Of a stretch of 64,000 nucleotides of DNA, positions 35,515-43,315 are shown piece after piece. Made by a program: the position numbers and the translations under genes. Within the stretch, counting starts at the first letter, position 1; each line of letters begins with the position of its first letter. The stretch covers positions 1 to 64,000 of the forward strand of contig NZ_JASLGE010000077.1 of NCBI RefSeq assembly GCF_030150285.1, read 5' to 3'. Origin of the DNA: Pseudomonas sp. (GTDB lineage Bacteria; Pseudomonadota; Gammaproteobacteria; Pseudomonadales; Pseudomonadaceae). The notes under the pieces are model-generated. The model worked only from the letters and a program-made list of their open reading frames with translations. It was not told where the DNA came from and ran no database searches.

Positions 35515-36906
35515 TTACCTCACAACTTTGTCGACATGGATGTCGAGTTTCTTCAACCGATACCAGAAGCTGCGTTCTGATATGCCGATCAATTGCGCGG
35601 CGGCGGCTTGTACGCCTTGGGCTTGTTGCAAGGCGGCGAGGATCCAGGTTTTTTCGACTTCTGCCAGGGCGGCCTCCAGGTCAGGGGGCACGCTGGGGCC
35701 AGGGCTGAGCATGGCGCTGGTCTGGCTCGGTTGAGTGCTAAACAGGTACGGCGGCAAATCGCTGTCCTGAAGGGTGTTGCTGGTGGCTACAATCGTGGCG
35801 CGTTCTACACAGTTTTGCAGTTCGCGGATATTTCCTGGCCAGTGATAGTTTGCCATCGCCTGTAAGGCACCTGGGCTGAAGCCGGTGATGCGTTTACCCG
35901 CCGTTGCCCCTAAGATGTGGGCAAAGTGCCGCGCCAGCGGTGCGATGTCTTCCACGCGTTCGCGCAAGGCGGGCAGCGGTATTGGAAAGACGTTCAGGCG
36001 GTAGTACAAATCTTCGCGGAATTCTTTATTGGCCACCGCTTCCAACAGGTTCTTGTTGGTGGCCGCAATGACCCGCACATCCACCTTGCGCTCGCGGGGA
36101 TCACCTACAGGTTCGATCACCCGCTCTTGCAGGGCGCGCAATATTTTGGCTTGCAAGGCCAACGGCATGTCGCCGACCTCATCGAGAAACAGCGTGCCCT
36201 TGTCGGCCTGTAAAAAGCGCCCCACGCGGTCAGCGACGGCACCGGTAAACGCGCCTTTGCGGTGGCCAAACATCTCGCTTTCCAGCAGCCCTTCCGGGAT
36301 CGCTGCACAGTTGACAGCGACAAAAGGTTTGTCGGCGCGGCTGCCGTGTTTGTGGATGGCCCGGGCGACCATTTCTTTGCCTGTGCCGCTCTCGCCGGTC
36401 AGCAGAATAGTGGCATTGCTGTCACGCACCGAATCGATGGCCTGCAGCACCCGGCGAAAACTCGGGCTGTCACCGATCAGGCTGTCGATGTGCTGGTGTT
36501 CGTCCAGCTCCGCGCGCAGGCGGGCGTTGTCGCGCAGGATGTCGCGAAATTGCAGGGCTTTACTAACCGTGATGTCCAGCTCGTCGATGTCGAACGGTTT
36601 GGCAATGTAGTCGTAGGCACCATTACGCATCGACTGAACGGCGTTTTTCACTGTGCTGTAGGCCGTCATCACGATCACCGGCAAGTGCGGGTAGCGCACT
36701 TTGACCTCAGCCAGCAACTGCGGGCCGTCCATGCCGGGCATGCGCCAGTCGCTGATGACCAGGTCGATGTCTTCCTGTTCCAGGATGGCCAGTGCTTGCA
36801 GGCCGTTACCAGCGGTAAATACGTGCACGTCGTTTTGGCTGAGTGCCGAACTGAGCAGGTCGCAGAGTTTGGGCTCGTCGTCGACGACCAGTAGGTGATG
36901 GGTCAT
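35515..36906 (-). CDS. NtrC-family sigma-54-dependent response regulator
   Basis: This 463-residue activator has a receiver domain with phosphoacceptor Asp53 (VISDWRMPGMDG), an AAA+ domain with Walker A GESGTGKE, the sigma-54 contact loop GAFTGA intact (HRKGAFTGAVADR) and GTLFLDEVGDMPL. A C-terminal Fis-type helix-turn-helix follows (VQAAAAQLIGISERSFWYRLKKL). Its start overlaps the stop of the kinase gene by ATGA. Its targets are unknown; no sigma-54 promoter was seen nearby. It is convergent with the tccB-like gene with only 35 bases between, which is position only and not evidence of control. Confidence 0.92.
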   Translation of the reverse strand: MTHHLLVVDDEPKLCDLLSSALSQNDVHVFTAGNGLQALAILEQEDIDLVISDWRMPGMDGPQLLAEVKVRYPHLPVIVMTAYSTVKNAVQSMRNGAYDYIAKPFDIDELDITVSKALQFRDILRDNARLRAELDEHQHIDSLIGDSPSFRRVLQAIDSVRDSNATILLTGESGTGKEMVARAIHKHGSRADKPFVAVNCAAIPEGLLESEMFGHRKGAFTGAVADRVGRFLQADKGTLFLDEVGDMPLALQAKILRALQERVIEPVGDPRERKVDVRVIAATNKNLLEAVANKEFREDLYYRLNVFPIPLPALRERVEDIAPLARHFAHILGATAGKRITGFSPGALQAMANYHWPGNIRELQNCVERATIVATSNTLQDSDLPPYLFSTQPSQTSAMLSPGPSVPPDLEAALAEVEKTWILAALQQAQGVQAAAAQLIGISERSFWYRLKKLDIHVDKVVR

Positions 36907-38666
36907 GTCTCATCCGCTCCCTGGGCCGGAATGTACAGGTTGAACGTGGTGCCGGCGTCTTTCTCGCTGAAGCACTCAATACGGCCGTCGTGGTTTTCCA
37001 GAATCGAGAAGACTTTAGGTAATCCCAAGCCAGTACCCGACGCTTTGGTGGTCACAAACGGGGTAAAAATACGCTCAATCATGTCAGGTTCAATGCCTTG
37101 GCCGGTATCGATAATGCTCAGCACGGTGTCCCCGTTTTCATCATGAGCGATGCGCAGGGTCAGGTGCCCACCGTCGGGCATGGCGTCTATGGCATTGATA
37201 ATCAGATTGAGACAGGCCTGCTTCAACTGACGGGCATCTGCGTATAGCGTTGCCCCCGGGGCCTGATCGTCGATATGCGGGGTGATGGCGTGGCTGTCCA
37301 GCTCGGGCTGGCAGAACCCCAGAATGTCGTCGACCAGTGGCCGTGCGAGCTGCACCGAGCGTACGGGGGCGCTGGGCTTGGCGAAATCGAGGAAGTCGGT
37401 AATCAATTCGTTGATCCGCGACACTTCGCTGACCACGTATTCGAGGTGGCGTTTGTCGGTGTCGTCCAGATTGGCGCGGCGGTGCAGCAGTTGGGTCGCC
37501 GTTTTGATAATGCCCAGTGGGTTGCGTATTTCGTGGGCCAGGCCCATGGCCACTTCGCCCAACGCATGCAACCGGTCACGGCGCCGTAGCTGGGCTTCCA
37601 GGTGATGCAACTGAGCCAGGCGCACCGCCATGTGGTTGAAGGTGCTGCCCAGTTCGGCCAGCTCGTCGTGGCCCGACACCGCCACGCGTTGGCTGTAATC
37701 CCCGGCCGTCACGGCGCGTACACCCGCTGACAGCTCGCGCAAAGGCCGTGTCAGGCGTTCGGAGACCAACCAGCCAACGGTCAGGGACAGCAGCGAGCCG
37801 AGCAGGAAAATCAGGGCGAACAGGTTGGTTTGGTTGACCAGGCCGACAAGGCTGGTGTGGCGCAACAGGCCGCTGTAAATCACCCCTTGCAGCTCGCCGT
37901 TATCACTGAAAATCGGCCAGTACAAACCGCTGTAGCGCCGGGTGAACTGCTCGGTGGGCTGCTTGGTTTCGCGCAGCGTTTGCTCGATGGCAGGCGGCAC
38001 CGCCGGCTGGCGGTCTTCAAAGCGCTGGCTGGAGAAAATTTCGGCAAACCCGGTCGAGTTGGAGAGGTAGAGGCGTAAATCGAGGGAGTGCACGTCTGCC
38101 ACGCTGGTCAGGAAGCTGCTGTCCATATAGGTGGCCACCAGCAACTGATAGTCGACGCCGTCCTGCGACGTGGGAAACGTCGACACCACGGTGCCCGTGG
38201 GCACACCGCCGACATTGATGGTTTGCAGCACAGCATTGGGTAACAGGCTGATCTGGTCGACGATATTGTCGCTGGCGGTGCTGAACACGACGGTGTGATC
38301 GCTGTCGCGAATCAACGCCACGACGTCGATGCCCATGGCGTCGGCGATGTCGGCGGTGAGTTTGTCGCGGCGGATCGCTTTCTCTGAGGACGGCGGGTGG
38401 GTGTATTGCAAAAACAGCTTCGCCACCCGCGCGTTATCCGACAGGATCTCGCTGATTTCGTCTTTGACGATCTTGGTCGACTCCTGTAACCAGACGCGCA
38501 CGTTGCTATCGAAAATCTGCGACAACGTGGTGGCGGCCAGTTCGGCGGCGATCATGGTCGGGATGACACTGACCAGCCAAAAAGCCAGCACCAGTTTGCG
38601 CTGCACCGTCCAGCGCGAGACTTTGAACGGTTGGGCGTTGCGGGTCGATTCAGGCGTGTTGGGCAT
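36903..38666 (-). CDS. Sensor histidine kinase partner of the sigma-54 regulator
   Basis: This 587-residue inner-membrane kinase has TM1 near 24-46, a periplasmic sensing domain to about 280, TM2 near 281-303, a HAMP linker (ERLTRPLRELSAGVRAVTAGDYS), HisKA with phospho-His378 in MGLAHEIRNPLG, and HATPase boxes NLIINAIDAMPDGG, DTGQGIEPDM and ASGTGLGLPKV. The stimulus is unknown. It forms an operon with the downstream regulator (4-base overlap). Its ATG is also joined to the stop of an upstream frame as TAATG, suggesting translational coupling to a gene that is now broken. Confidence 0.92.
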   Translation of the reverse strand: MPNTPESTRNAQPFKVSRWTVQRKLVLAFWLVSVIPTMIAAELAATTLSQIFDSNVRVWLQESTKIVKDEISEILSDNARVAKLFLQYTHPPSSEKAIRRDKLTADIADAMGIDVVALIRDSDHTVVFSTASDNIVDQISLLPNAVLQTINVGGVPTGTVVSTFPTSQDGVDYQLLVATYMDSSFLTSVADVHSLDLRLYLSNSTGFAEIFSSQRFEDRQPAVPPAIEQTLRETKQPTEQFTRRYSGLYWPIFSDNGELQGVIYSGLLRHTSLVGLVNQTNLFALIFLLGSLLSLTVGWLVSERLTRPLRELSAGVRAVTAGDYSQRVAVSGHDELAELGSTFNHMAVRLAQLHHLEAQLRRRDRLHALGEVAMGLAHEIRNPLGIIKTATQLLHRRANLDDTDKRHLEYVVSEVSRINELITDFLDFAKPSAPVRSVQLARPLVDDILGFCQPELDSHAITPHIDDQAPGATLYADARQLKQACLNLIINAIDAMPDGGHLTLRIAHDENGDTVLSIIDTGQGIEPDMIERIFTPFVTTKASGTGLGLPKVFSILENHDGRIECFSEKDAGTTFNLYIPAQGADET

Positions 38667-38969
38667 TAAGACTCGCTTATCGCTGCCGCCAGGGCGGGGT
38701 CATGGCGGTCGGGGCGGATGAACAGTTTGACCCGTTTGAGTGGGTGATTGATCAGCCGGTGCTCGTCAACCCGCCTCAGAGCGAACGCCTACCGTTGCGC
38801 GTCGAGCCCATACAGGATCACCCCGTTGCTGGAGAATACCCGTGAAATACGCCGGCGGTAAGCGCTCCCATTGCAGCTCGCTGCGCGGCAGGCGGGCTTC
38901 GTACCGGCCCATCATTCTACGTTTTGCGGTGGATGGCTGAATGGATGAACAGGCGTGGGCGGTGATCAT
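38666..38969 (-). pseudogene. Frameshifted remnant of a gene upstream of the kinase
   Basis: Two adjacent frames look protein-like. The upstream one reads RYEARLPRSELQWERLPPAYF. The downstream one reads SRVFSSNGVILYGLDAQR, an in-frame TAG, then RRVDEHRLINHPLKRVKLF and HDPALAAAISES with TAA at 38666-38668. A frameshift plus a stop would explain both. The TAA overlaps the kinase ATG as TAATG, the layout of a coupled operon. I do not recognise the protein. The gap 38667-39024 holds nothing else I can support. Confidence 0.4.
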
Positions 38970-39024
38970 GGGGCGTCCTGGTTGGGAGCTTGTGTTCGGT
39001 ATGGCGAAGGAGAGCGCTAACGCA

Positions 39025-39876
39025 TCAAGCGCTCACGCTTTCCCGGACGGTGCTGTTCTGTTTCACGAAATCGGCACTCAGTTCGATAACGCGGGGGTAT
39101 TGCAGGTCGACGGTGATCATGTGGTAGCAGTTGTCGAGCAACACTTTGGTCACCGGCCCGCCCAGGTGGCGTTCCACGTAGTCGGCATTCCACCGGCTGG
39201 TGATGTCGTCTTCGATGGCGTGCAACACCAGTGCTGGCGTGGTGATCGACGGCATGCGTTTTTTGACCCTCGCGTTCAGGCGGTGCAACTCGCGCACAGT
39301 GATGCCTTCCATCGTCAGCAACCCGGCATGGCTGCTTTCGCCGGCCTTCATTTGTCGCTCGACAATGGCGCGCAAGCGTTCGTTTTTGATGCCGTAGGGC
39401 GGTTTCTCTTCAAAGCTGCACAGGTGCACACCGAAAGGAATGGCCATCAACAGCGGTGTGAGGAACGCCAGTTTGTTGATGCTCCAGCCGTCGTACTTCA
39501 AGGTGGTGGAATACATCAACAACCCCACCACTTGCCCAGGGTGCTCGGCGGCCACCAGCATGGACATCACTGCGCCCATCGACAAGCCGCCGACAAACAC
39601 CTGTGCATGGCGCTGTTTCACGCCAACAAAGGTGTTGCGCACGCCTTCGTACCAGTCCTGCCAGCCGGTGGCCTGCAGGTGGCTGTTGTCCCCGCAGTGC
39701 CCAGCCAGCGTGGGCACGTACACCGTGCAGTCACCGGTTTTGGCCAGTCCCTGGGCCACCCGACGCAGTTCCGTCGGGGTGCCGGTTAGGCCGTGGATCA
39801 ACAGGATCCCGACCGGACCGTGACCGAGAACGAAACCGGCATCCCCTTCACCGAGGTCGATCTCAGAAGTGTTCAC
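39025..39876 (-). CDS. Alpha/beta hydrolase (carboxylesterase-like)
   Basis: This 283-residue serine hydrolase has the oxyanion strand GILLIHGLTGTPTELRR, nucleophile Ser99 in VGGLSMGAVMS, an acid in HAIEDDITS and a late His in DNCYHMITVD, a complete triad like Est30-type carboxylesterases. It starts at GTG overlapping the aminotransferase stop by GTGA, so it is translated as the third gene of a coupled operon. In such a setting it may release or hydrolyse an ester or thioester of the operon's product. The substrate is unknown. Confidence 0.85.
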   Translation of the reverse strand: MNTSEIDLGEGDAGFVLGHGPVGILLIHGLTGTPTELRRVAQGLAKTGDCTVYVPTLAGHCGDNSHLQATGWQDWYEGVRNTFVGVKQRHAQVFVGGLSMGAVMSMLVAAEHPGQVVGLLMYSTTLKYDGWSINKLAFLTPLLMAIPFGVHLCSFEEKPPYGIKNERLRAIVERQMKAGESSHAGLLTMEGITVRELHRLNARVKKRMPSITTPALVLHAIEDDITSRWNADYVERHLGGPVTKVLLDNCYHMITVDLQYPRVIELSADFVKQNSTVRESVSA

Positions 39877-41267
39877 CGTTGGGTTGCTCGCACCAGCAGT
39901 TGCTCAAGCAACTTCAGGCCCAGGTCGATTTCCGGGTAGCTGATTTCCAGGGACGGAGCCAAGGTGATCACGTTTTTGTAGTAACCGCCTACGTCGAGGA
40001 TGAGCCCCAGTTTCTGGCCATCTACCACCATGTCACCCTTCATGCCTTCCTCGACCATGTAGTCCAGGGTCGCCTTGTCCGGCGTGAAACCATCCGGGCC
40101 GCAAATTTCGCAGCGCAGGGCCAGGCCCAGACCGTCGACGTCGCCGATGATCGGGAAGCGTTTTTGCAGGTCTTGCAGGCCTTCCAGGAAGTATTTGCCT
40201 TTGGCCATGACCATGGCACCGTAGTCGATCTCGTTGGTCATTTTGAACATTTCCAGGCCCACCGCTGTGCCTAGTGGGTTGGACGCGAAGGTGGAGTGGG
40301 TTGAGCCTGGCGGGAAGATTTTCGGGTTGATCAACGCTTCACGGGCCCAGATGCCGCCCAGCGGGTTCAGTCCGTTGGTCAGTGCCTTGCCGAACACGAT
40401 CACGTCCGGTTGCACGTCGAAGTGCTCGATCGACCAGAGTTTGCCGGTTCGGTAAAAGCCCATCTGGATTTCGTCAGACACCATCAGGATGCCGTGCTGA
40501 TCCAACACTTGCTTGAGTTCGCGATAGAAGTTCATCGGTGGAATCACATAGCCGCCGGTGCCTTGAATGGGCTCGACATAAAACGCGGCGTATTCGCTGG
40601 AACCGACTTTGGGGTCCCATACACCGTTGTATTCGGTCTCGAACAGGCGGGCGAACTGTTGCACACAGTGGCTGCCGTATTCTTCCTTGGTCATGCCTTT
40701 CGGGCCACGAAAGTGGTACGGGAACGGGATGAATTGTGCGCGTTCACCAAAGTGCCCGTAGCGGCGGCGGTAGCGGTAGCTTGAGGTGATCGACGACGCG
40801 CCAAGCGTGCGGCCGTGGTAGCCGCCTTCGAAGGCGAACATCAGGCTCTTGCCGTTGGTGGCGTTACGCACGACCTTCAGGGAGTCTTCGATGGACTGCG
40901 AACCGCCCACGTTGAAGTGCACGCGCCCGTCCAGGCCGAATTTTTTCTTGGCGTCGACGGCGATCATTTCCGACAGCTCGATCTTGCCCTTGTGCAGGTA
41001 CTGGCTGGCGATTTGCGGCAGGGTGTCGATCTGTTGTTTCAGCGCGTTATTCAAGCGCGGGTTGGCATAGCCGAAGTTAACGGCCGAGTACCACATTTGC
41101 AGGTCGAGGTAGGCCTGGTCTTCGGTGTCCCACACGTAGGAACCTTCGCAGCGGCTGAAAATGCGTGGCGGCTCGATGTAGTGAACGGTGTCGCCGTAGG
41201 AGCAGTACTTGGCTTCTTTATCCAGAAGAATCTGGTCTTGCGCGGTGGCGATTCGAATATCAGACAT
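39873..41267 (-). CDS. Class III PLP-dependent aminotransferase
   Basis: This 464-residue enzyme has the fold-type I class III layout: FNVGGSQSIEDSL and FEGGYHGRTLGAS for phosphate binding, VSDEIQMGFYRTG with the PLP-N1 Asp, and Lys294 in VFGKALTNGL as the Schiff-base lysine. The ATG at 41265-41267 (MSDIRIATAQ) is chosen because it sits 8 bases inside the phosphatase gene end; the longer open frame upstream is a shadow of that gene. It is the middle member of the phosphatase-aminotransferase-hydrolase operon. The amino acceptor is unknown and cannot be read from the motifs. Confidence 0.88.
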   Translation of the reverse strand: MSDIRIATAQDQILLDKEAKYCSYGDTVHYIEPPRIFSRCEGSYVWDTEDQAYLDLQMWYSAVNFGYANPRLNNALKQQIDTLPQIASQYLHKGKIELSEMIAVDAKKKFGLDGRVHFNVGGSQSIEDSLKVVRNATNGKSLMFAFEGGYHGRTLGASSITSSYRYRRRYGHFGERAQFIPFPYHFRGPKGMTKEEYGSHCVQQFARLFETEYNGVWDPKVGSSEYAAFYVEPIQGTGGYVIPPMNFYRELKQVLDQHGILMVSDEIQMGFYRTGKLWSIEHFDVQPDVIVFGKALTNGLNPLGGIWAREALINPKIFPPGSTHSTFASNPLGTAVGLEMFKMTNEIDYGAMVMAKGKYFLEGLQDLQKRFPIIGDVDGLGLALRCEICGPDGFTPDKATLDYMVEEGMKGDMVVDGQKLGLILDVGGYYKNVITLAPSLEISYPEIDLGLKLLEQLLVRATQR

Positions 41268-41955
41268 GGTTGAAGAGTTCCTGCTGTTCACGAGAGTCAT
41301 GAGGGGTGTTGGCGGCGTGGCTGGGCAATTGGCCAAGCAAGGCCGGGAGTTCGGCAAAACGGTCGAAGCGGGCGTAAGGGATGCCGTTGCGTTCGCAGTG
41401 CTCGGCCAGGCTGCCTTTGGCGAAGACGAAGTCGGCGCTTTCGGCCACGCACATGTCAGAGCGCCCGTCACCGATTACCAGCACGCGTTTGCCGTGGGGG
41501 GTGGATTTGCACTTGCAGTTGCCCGAGGCGGCGCGGCAGACGTCGCTGGAATGGGGAAAGTCGATGCGCCAGCTGTTCTGGTCGACCTGGCGCAGGCGGT
41601 TGGCCAGAATCGGCAGCAAGGTCACGTAGTTGCGCGAAAGAATCCGTGCGATACCTTGCTCGATGCCATCGCTGACCACCTCCAGGGTGGCCCCGAGGCC
41701 TATGACGTGATCCACGAAGTCAGGGAAGTCCGGGTCAATTTCGACACTGTCGAAATAAGCCAGCAGTTCAGCCGGTGAGGCTTTCACGAGCGACAGTTGG
41801 CGGCTCAGGCATTCGCGCGAGCCGATCTCACCGTTCAGCCATTGCGTTTCGATCACTTCCCAACGGGGGTCAGCGAAGCGTTGAAGAATGTTGTCGATGA
41901 CGTCGGTGCGGGTAATGGTCCCGTCGAAGTCACACACGATATGCCATTGCATCAT
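41260..41955 (-). CDS. HAD-IB phosphatase, MtnX-like
   Basis: This phosphatase of about 231 residues carries the HAD nucleophile motif VCDFDGTITRTD, motif II-like VVSDGIEQG and motif III/IV VLVIGDGRSDMCVAESAD. The Cys-rich CRAASGNCKCK stretch near the middle resembles MtnX-type members. Of three in-frame Met codons, that at 41955 has AGGA 8 bases upstream and is preferred. It overlaps the aminotransferase start by 8 bases. No methionine-salvage genes are near, so the substrate is more likely a phosphorylated intermediate specific to this operon. Confidence 0.85.
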   Translation of the reverse strand: MMQWHIVCDFDGTITRTDVIDNILQRFADPRWEVIETQWLNGEIGSRECLSRQLSLVKASPAELLAYFDSVEIDPDFPDFVDHVIGLGATLEVVSDGIEQGIARILSRNYVTLLPILANRLRQVDQNSWRIDFPHSSDVCRAASGNCKCKSTPHGKRVLVIGDGRSDMCVAESADFVFAKGSLAEHCERNGIPYARFDRFAELPALLGQLPSHAANTPHDSREQQELFNHV

Positions 41956-42082
41956 CTGCATTGTCCTGTTGAGAAGAGGCGCATGTTGCGCATGTACAGG
42001 TCATAGCATTGACTGTGCCAACTGGCCAAAGCCCGGCGGGCCGGGGCTTTTCTCAGATTGCGCGGATATAAAGGGGAGGCGA

Positions 42083-42108
42083 GCTACAATTTTTGTAGGG
42101 GGCTACAA
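42083..42108 (+). promoter_or_regulatory. Direct and inverted repeat before the mipA-like gene
   Basis: GCTACAA occurs at 42083-42089 and 42102-42108, 19 bases apart, with the inverted TTGTAG between at 42093-42098. The spacing of about two helical turns suits a regulator site. No known consensus was recognised. Confidence 0.35.
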
Positions 42109-42181
42109 ACAACATCAGTGCTTGCGTCGATCGCCCGAAAAAGCGATTGATGCGCGCATGAACGTTGATGAGATCCGCGCA

Positions 42182-42940
42182 ATGAAAACCACGGTCTATG
42201 TTTTATTTCTGCTCTCCCTGCTGAGTGTCGGCGCGCACGCCGCTGACGGTCTGAGTGGCGAGGTGGGCATTGGCGTTGGCTATCAGCCGTATGATCCCAG
42301 CGGCAGTCGCTATCAGACCGTGCCGTTGCCTTACTTCGATGTCGACTGGGGCGATATCAGCCTTGATACCGACGACGGTCTGACCTGGAGTGCCTTGAAA
42401 GCTGATGGCTGGAGCGCCGGGCCTTTTATCAATGACGTGTCGGGGCGCAATGCCCATGGCGCGTTGCGCGGCTTGCGCGATGTACCTGACATGGCGCAGC
42501 TGGGTGGTTTTGTGCAGTACAGCCCGGCCGAGTTCTGGCGGGTGTACCTGCAACTGGGGCAGGCGCTGGGCGGTGCGGGCGGGCAGGGTGGCGTACTGGG
42601 CCAGGTGGGCGGTGAGTTGGGTTACCCGCTGGGGGGAGGGAGGGTGGGCAGCAGCCAGTTGGCGGCGCACTTTGCCGATGGGCGGCAGATGTCGACGTTC
42701 TTTGGTGTGACCGACAAGGAAGCCCAGGCCTCAGGCATGACGGGGTATAAGGCCAGCGGCGGGTTTCAGAGCGTGACGCTGACGCAGAACGTCGAATTTC
42801 CATTGACCACGCAGTGGTCGCTGGTGGCCAGCGCCAGTTGGATCCACCTGGTGGGTTCGGCGGCGCAGAGCAGTATCGTCAAGCAGGTAGGTGATGTGAA
42901 CCAAGGCAGCGTACAGACAGCGGTAAGTTACAAGTTCTGA
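42182..42940 (+). CDS. MipA/OmpV-family outer-membrane protein
   Basis: This 252-residue protein has a signal peptide (VYVLFLLSLLSVGAHAADG, cleavage after AHA) and then a MipA/OmpV beta-barrel: GVGYQPYDPSGSRYQTVPL, AHFADGRQMSTFFGV and a C-terminal Phe (AVSYKF). MipA scaffolds peptidoglycan enzymes in E. coli, while other members are stress- or antibiotic-induced outer-membrane proteins. The start at 42182 is chosen for the signal peptide; the frame stays open upstream without a domain. It is divergent from the phosphatase operon. Confidence 0.85.
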   Translation: MKTTVYVLFLLSLLSVGAHAADGLSGEVGIGVGYQPYDPSGSRYQTVPLPYFDVDWGDISLDTDDGLTWSALKADGWSAGPFINDVSGRNAHGALRGLRDVPDMAQLGGFVQYSPAEFWRVYLQLGQALGGAGGQGGVLGQVGGELGYPLGGGRVGSSQLAAHFADGRQMSTFFGVTDKEAQASGMTGYKASGGFQSVTLTQNVEFPLTTQWSLVASASWIHLVGSAAQSSIVKQVGDVNQGSVQTAVSYKF

Positions 42941-42947
42941 TATGACC

Positions 42948-42977
42948 CGCGTAGGCGCGAGCAAGCCCGCTCCTGCA
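42948..42977. repeat. REP-type element between convergent mipA-like and glpM genes
   Basis: CGCGTAGGCGCGAGCAAGCC then CGCTCCTGC has the REP core GCGAGCAAGC...GCTCC and lies between convergent stops. Confidence 0.55.
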
Positions 42978-42979
42978 CA

Positions 42980-43315
42980 TCAGTGCAACCTAATCCAAAC
43001 GCTGACCAGAACAGTGGCGGCCATGAGCCAGGCTACGGCGGCCAGTGCCAGCGACGCTTCAAGGCGCATGCGGTCGACTAGCAGGTACAGCGCGGCAAGG
43101 TAGACGAAGTAGGGGATGATCGACCACATGCCAAACACAATGGTGGTTTTCAGGTCGTCGATCGAGCGGCCTTTGCCGACGATGTAGTGCGCGATCAGGG
43201 CAAAGGTCGGAAACAGAGGGACCAACCCTGCGATGTAGTAGTTTTTGGTTTTTGCCAGCATCGCCAGGATGATGACCACGCCTGCGCCCAGTGCCGCTTT
43301 TAAAATCAGATCCAT
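42980..43315 (-). CDS. glpM: GlpM membrane protein
   Basis: This 111-residue membrane protein with about four helices (ALGAGVVIILAMLAK, YYIAGLVPLFPTFALIAHY, SIIPYFVYLAALYLL, AVAWLMAATVLVSVW) matches GlpM of Pseudomonas, named for its place near glpD and linked there to alginate production. Its ATG overlaps the aauR stop by one base (TGATG). The glp genes proper begin 7 kb upstream here, separated by the Aau/Aat block. The molecular function is unknown. Confidence 0.85.
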   Translation of the reverse strand: MDLILKAALGAGVVIILAMLAKTKNYYIAGLVPLFPTFALIAHYIVGKGRSIDDLKTTIVFGMWSIIPYFVYLAALYLLVDRMRLEASLALAAVAWLMAATVLVSVWIRLH

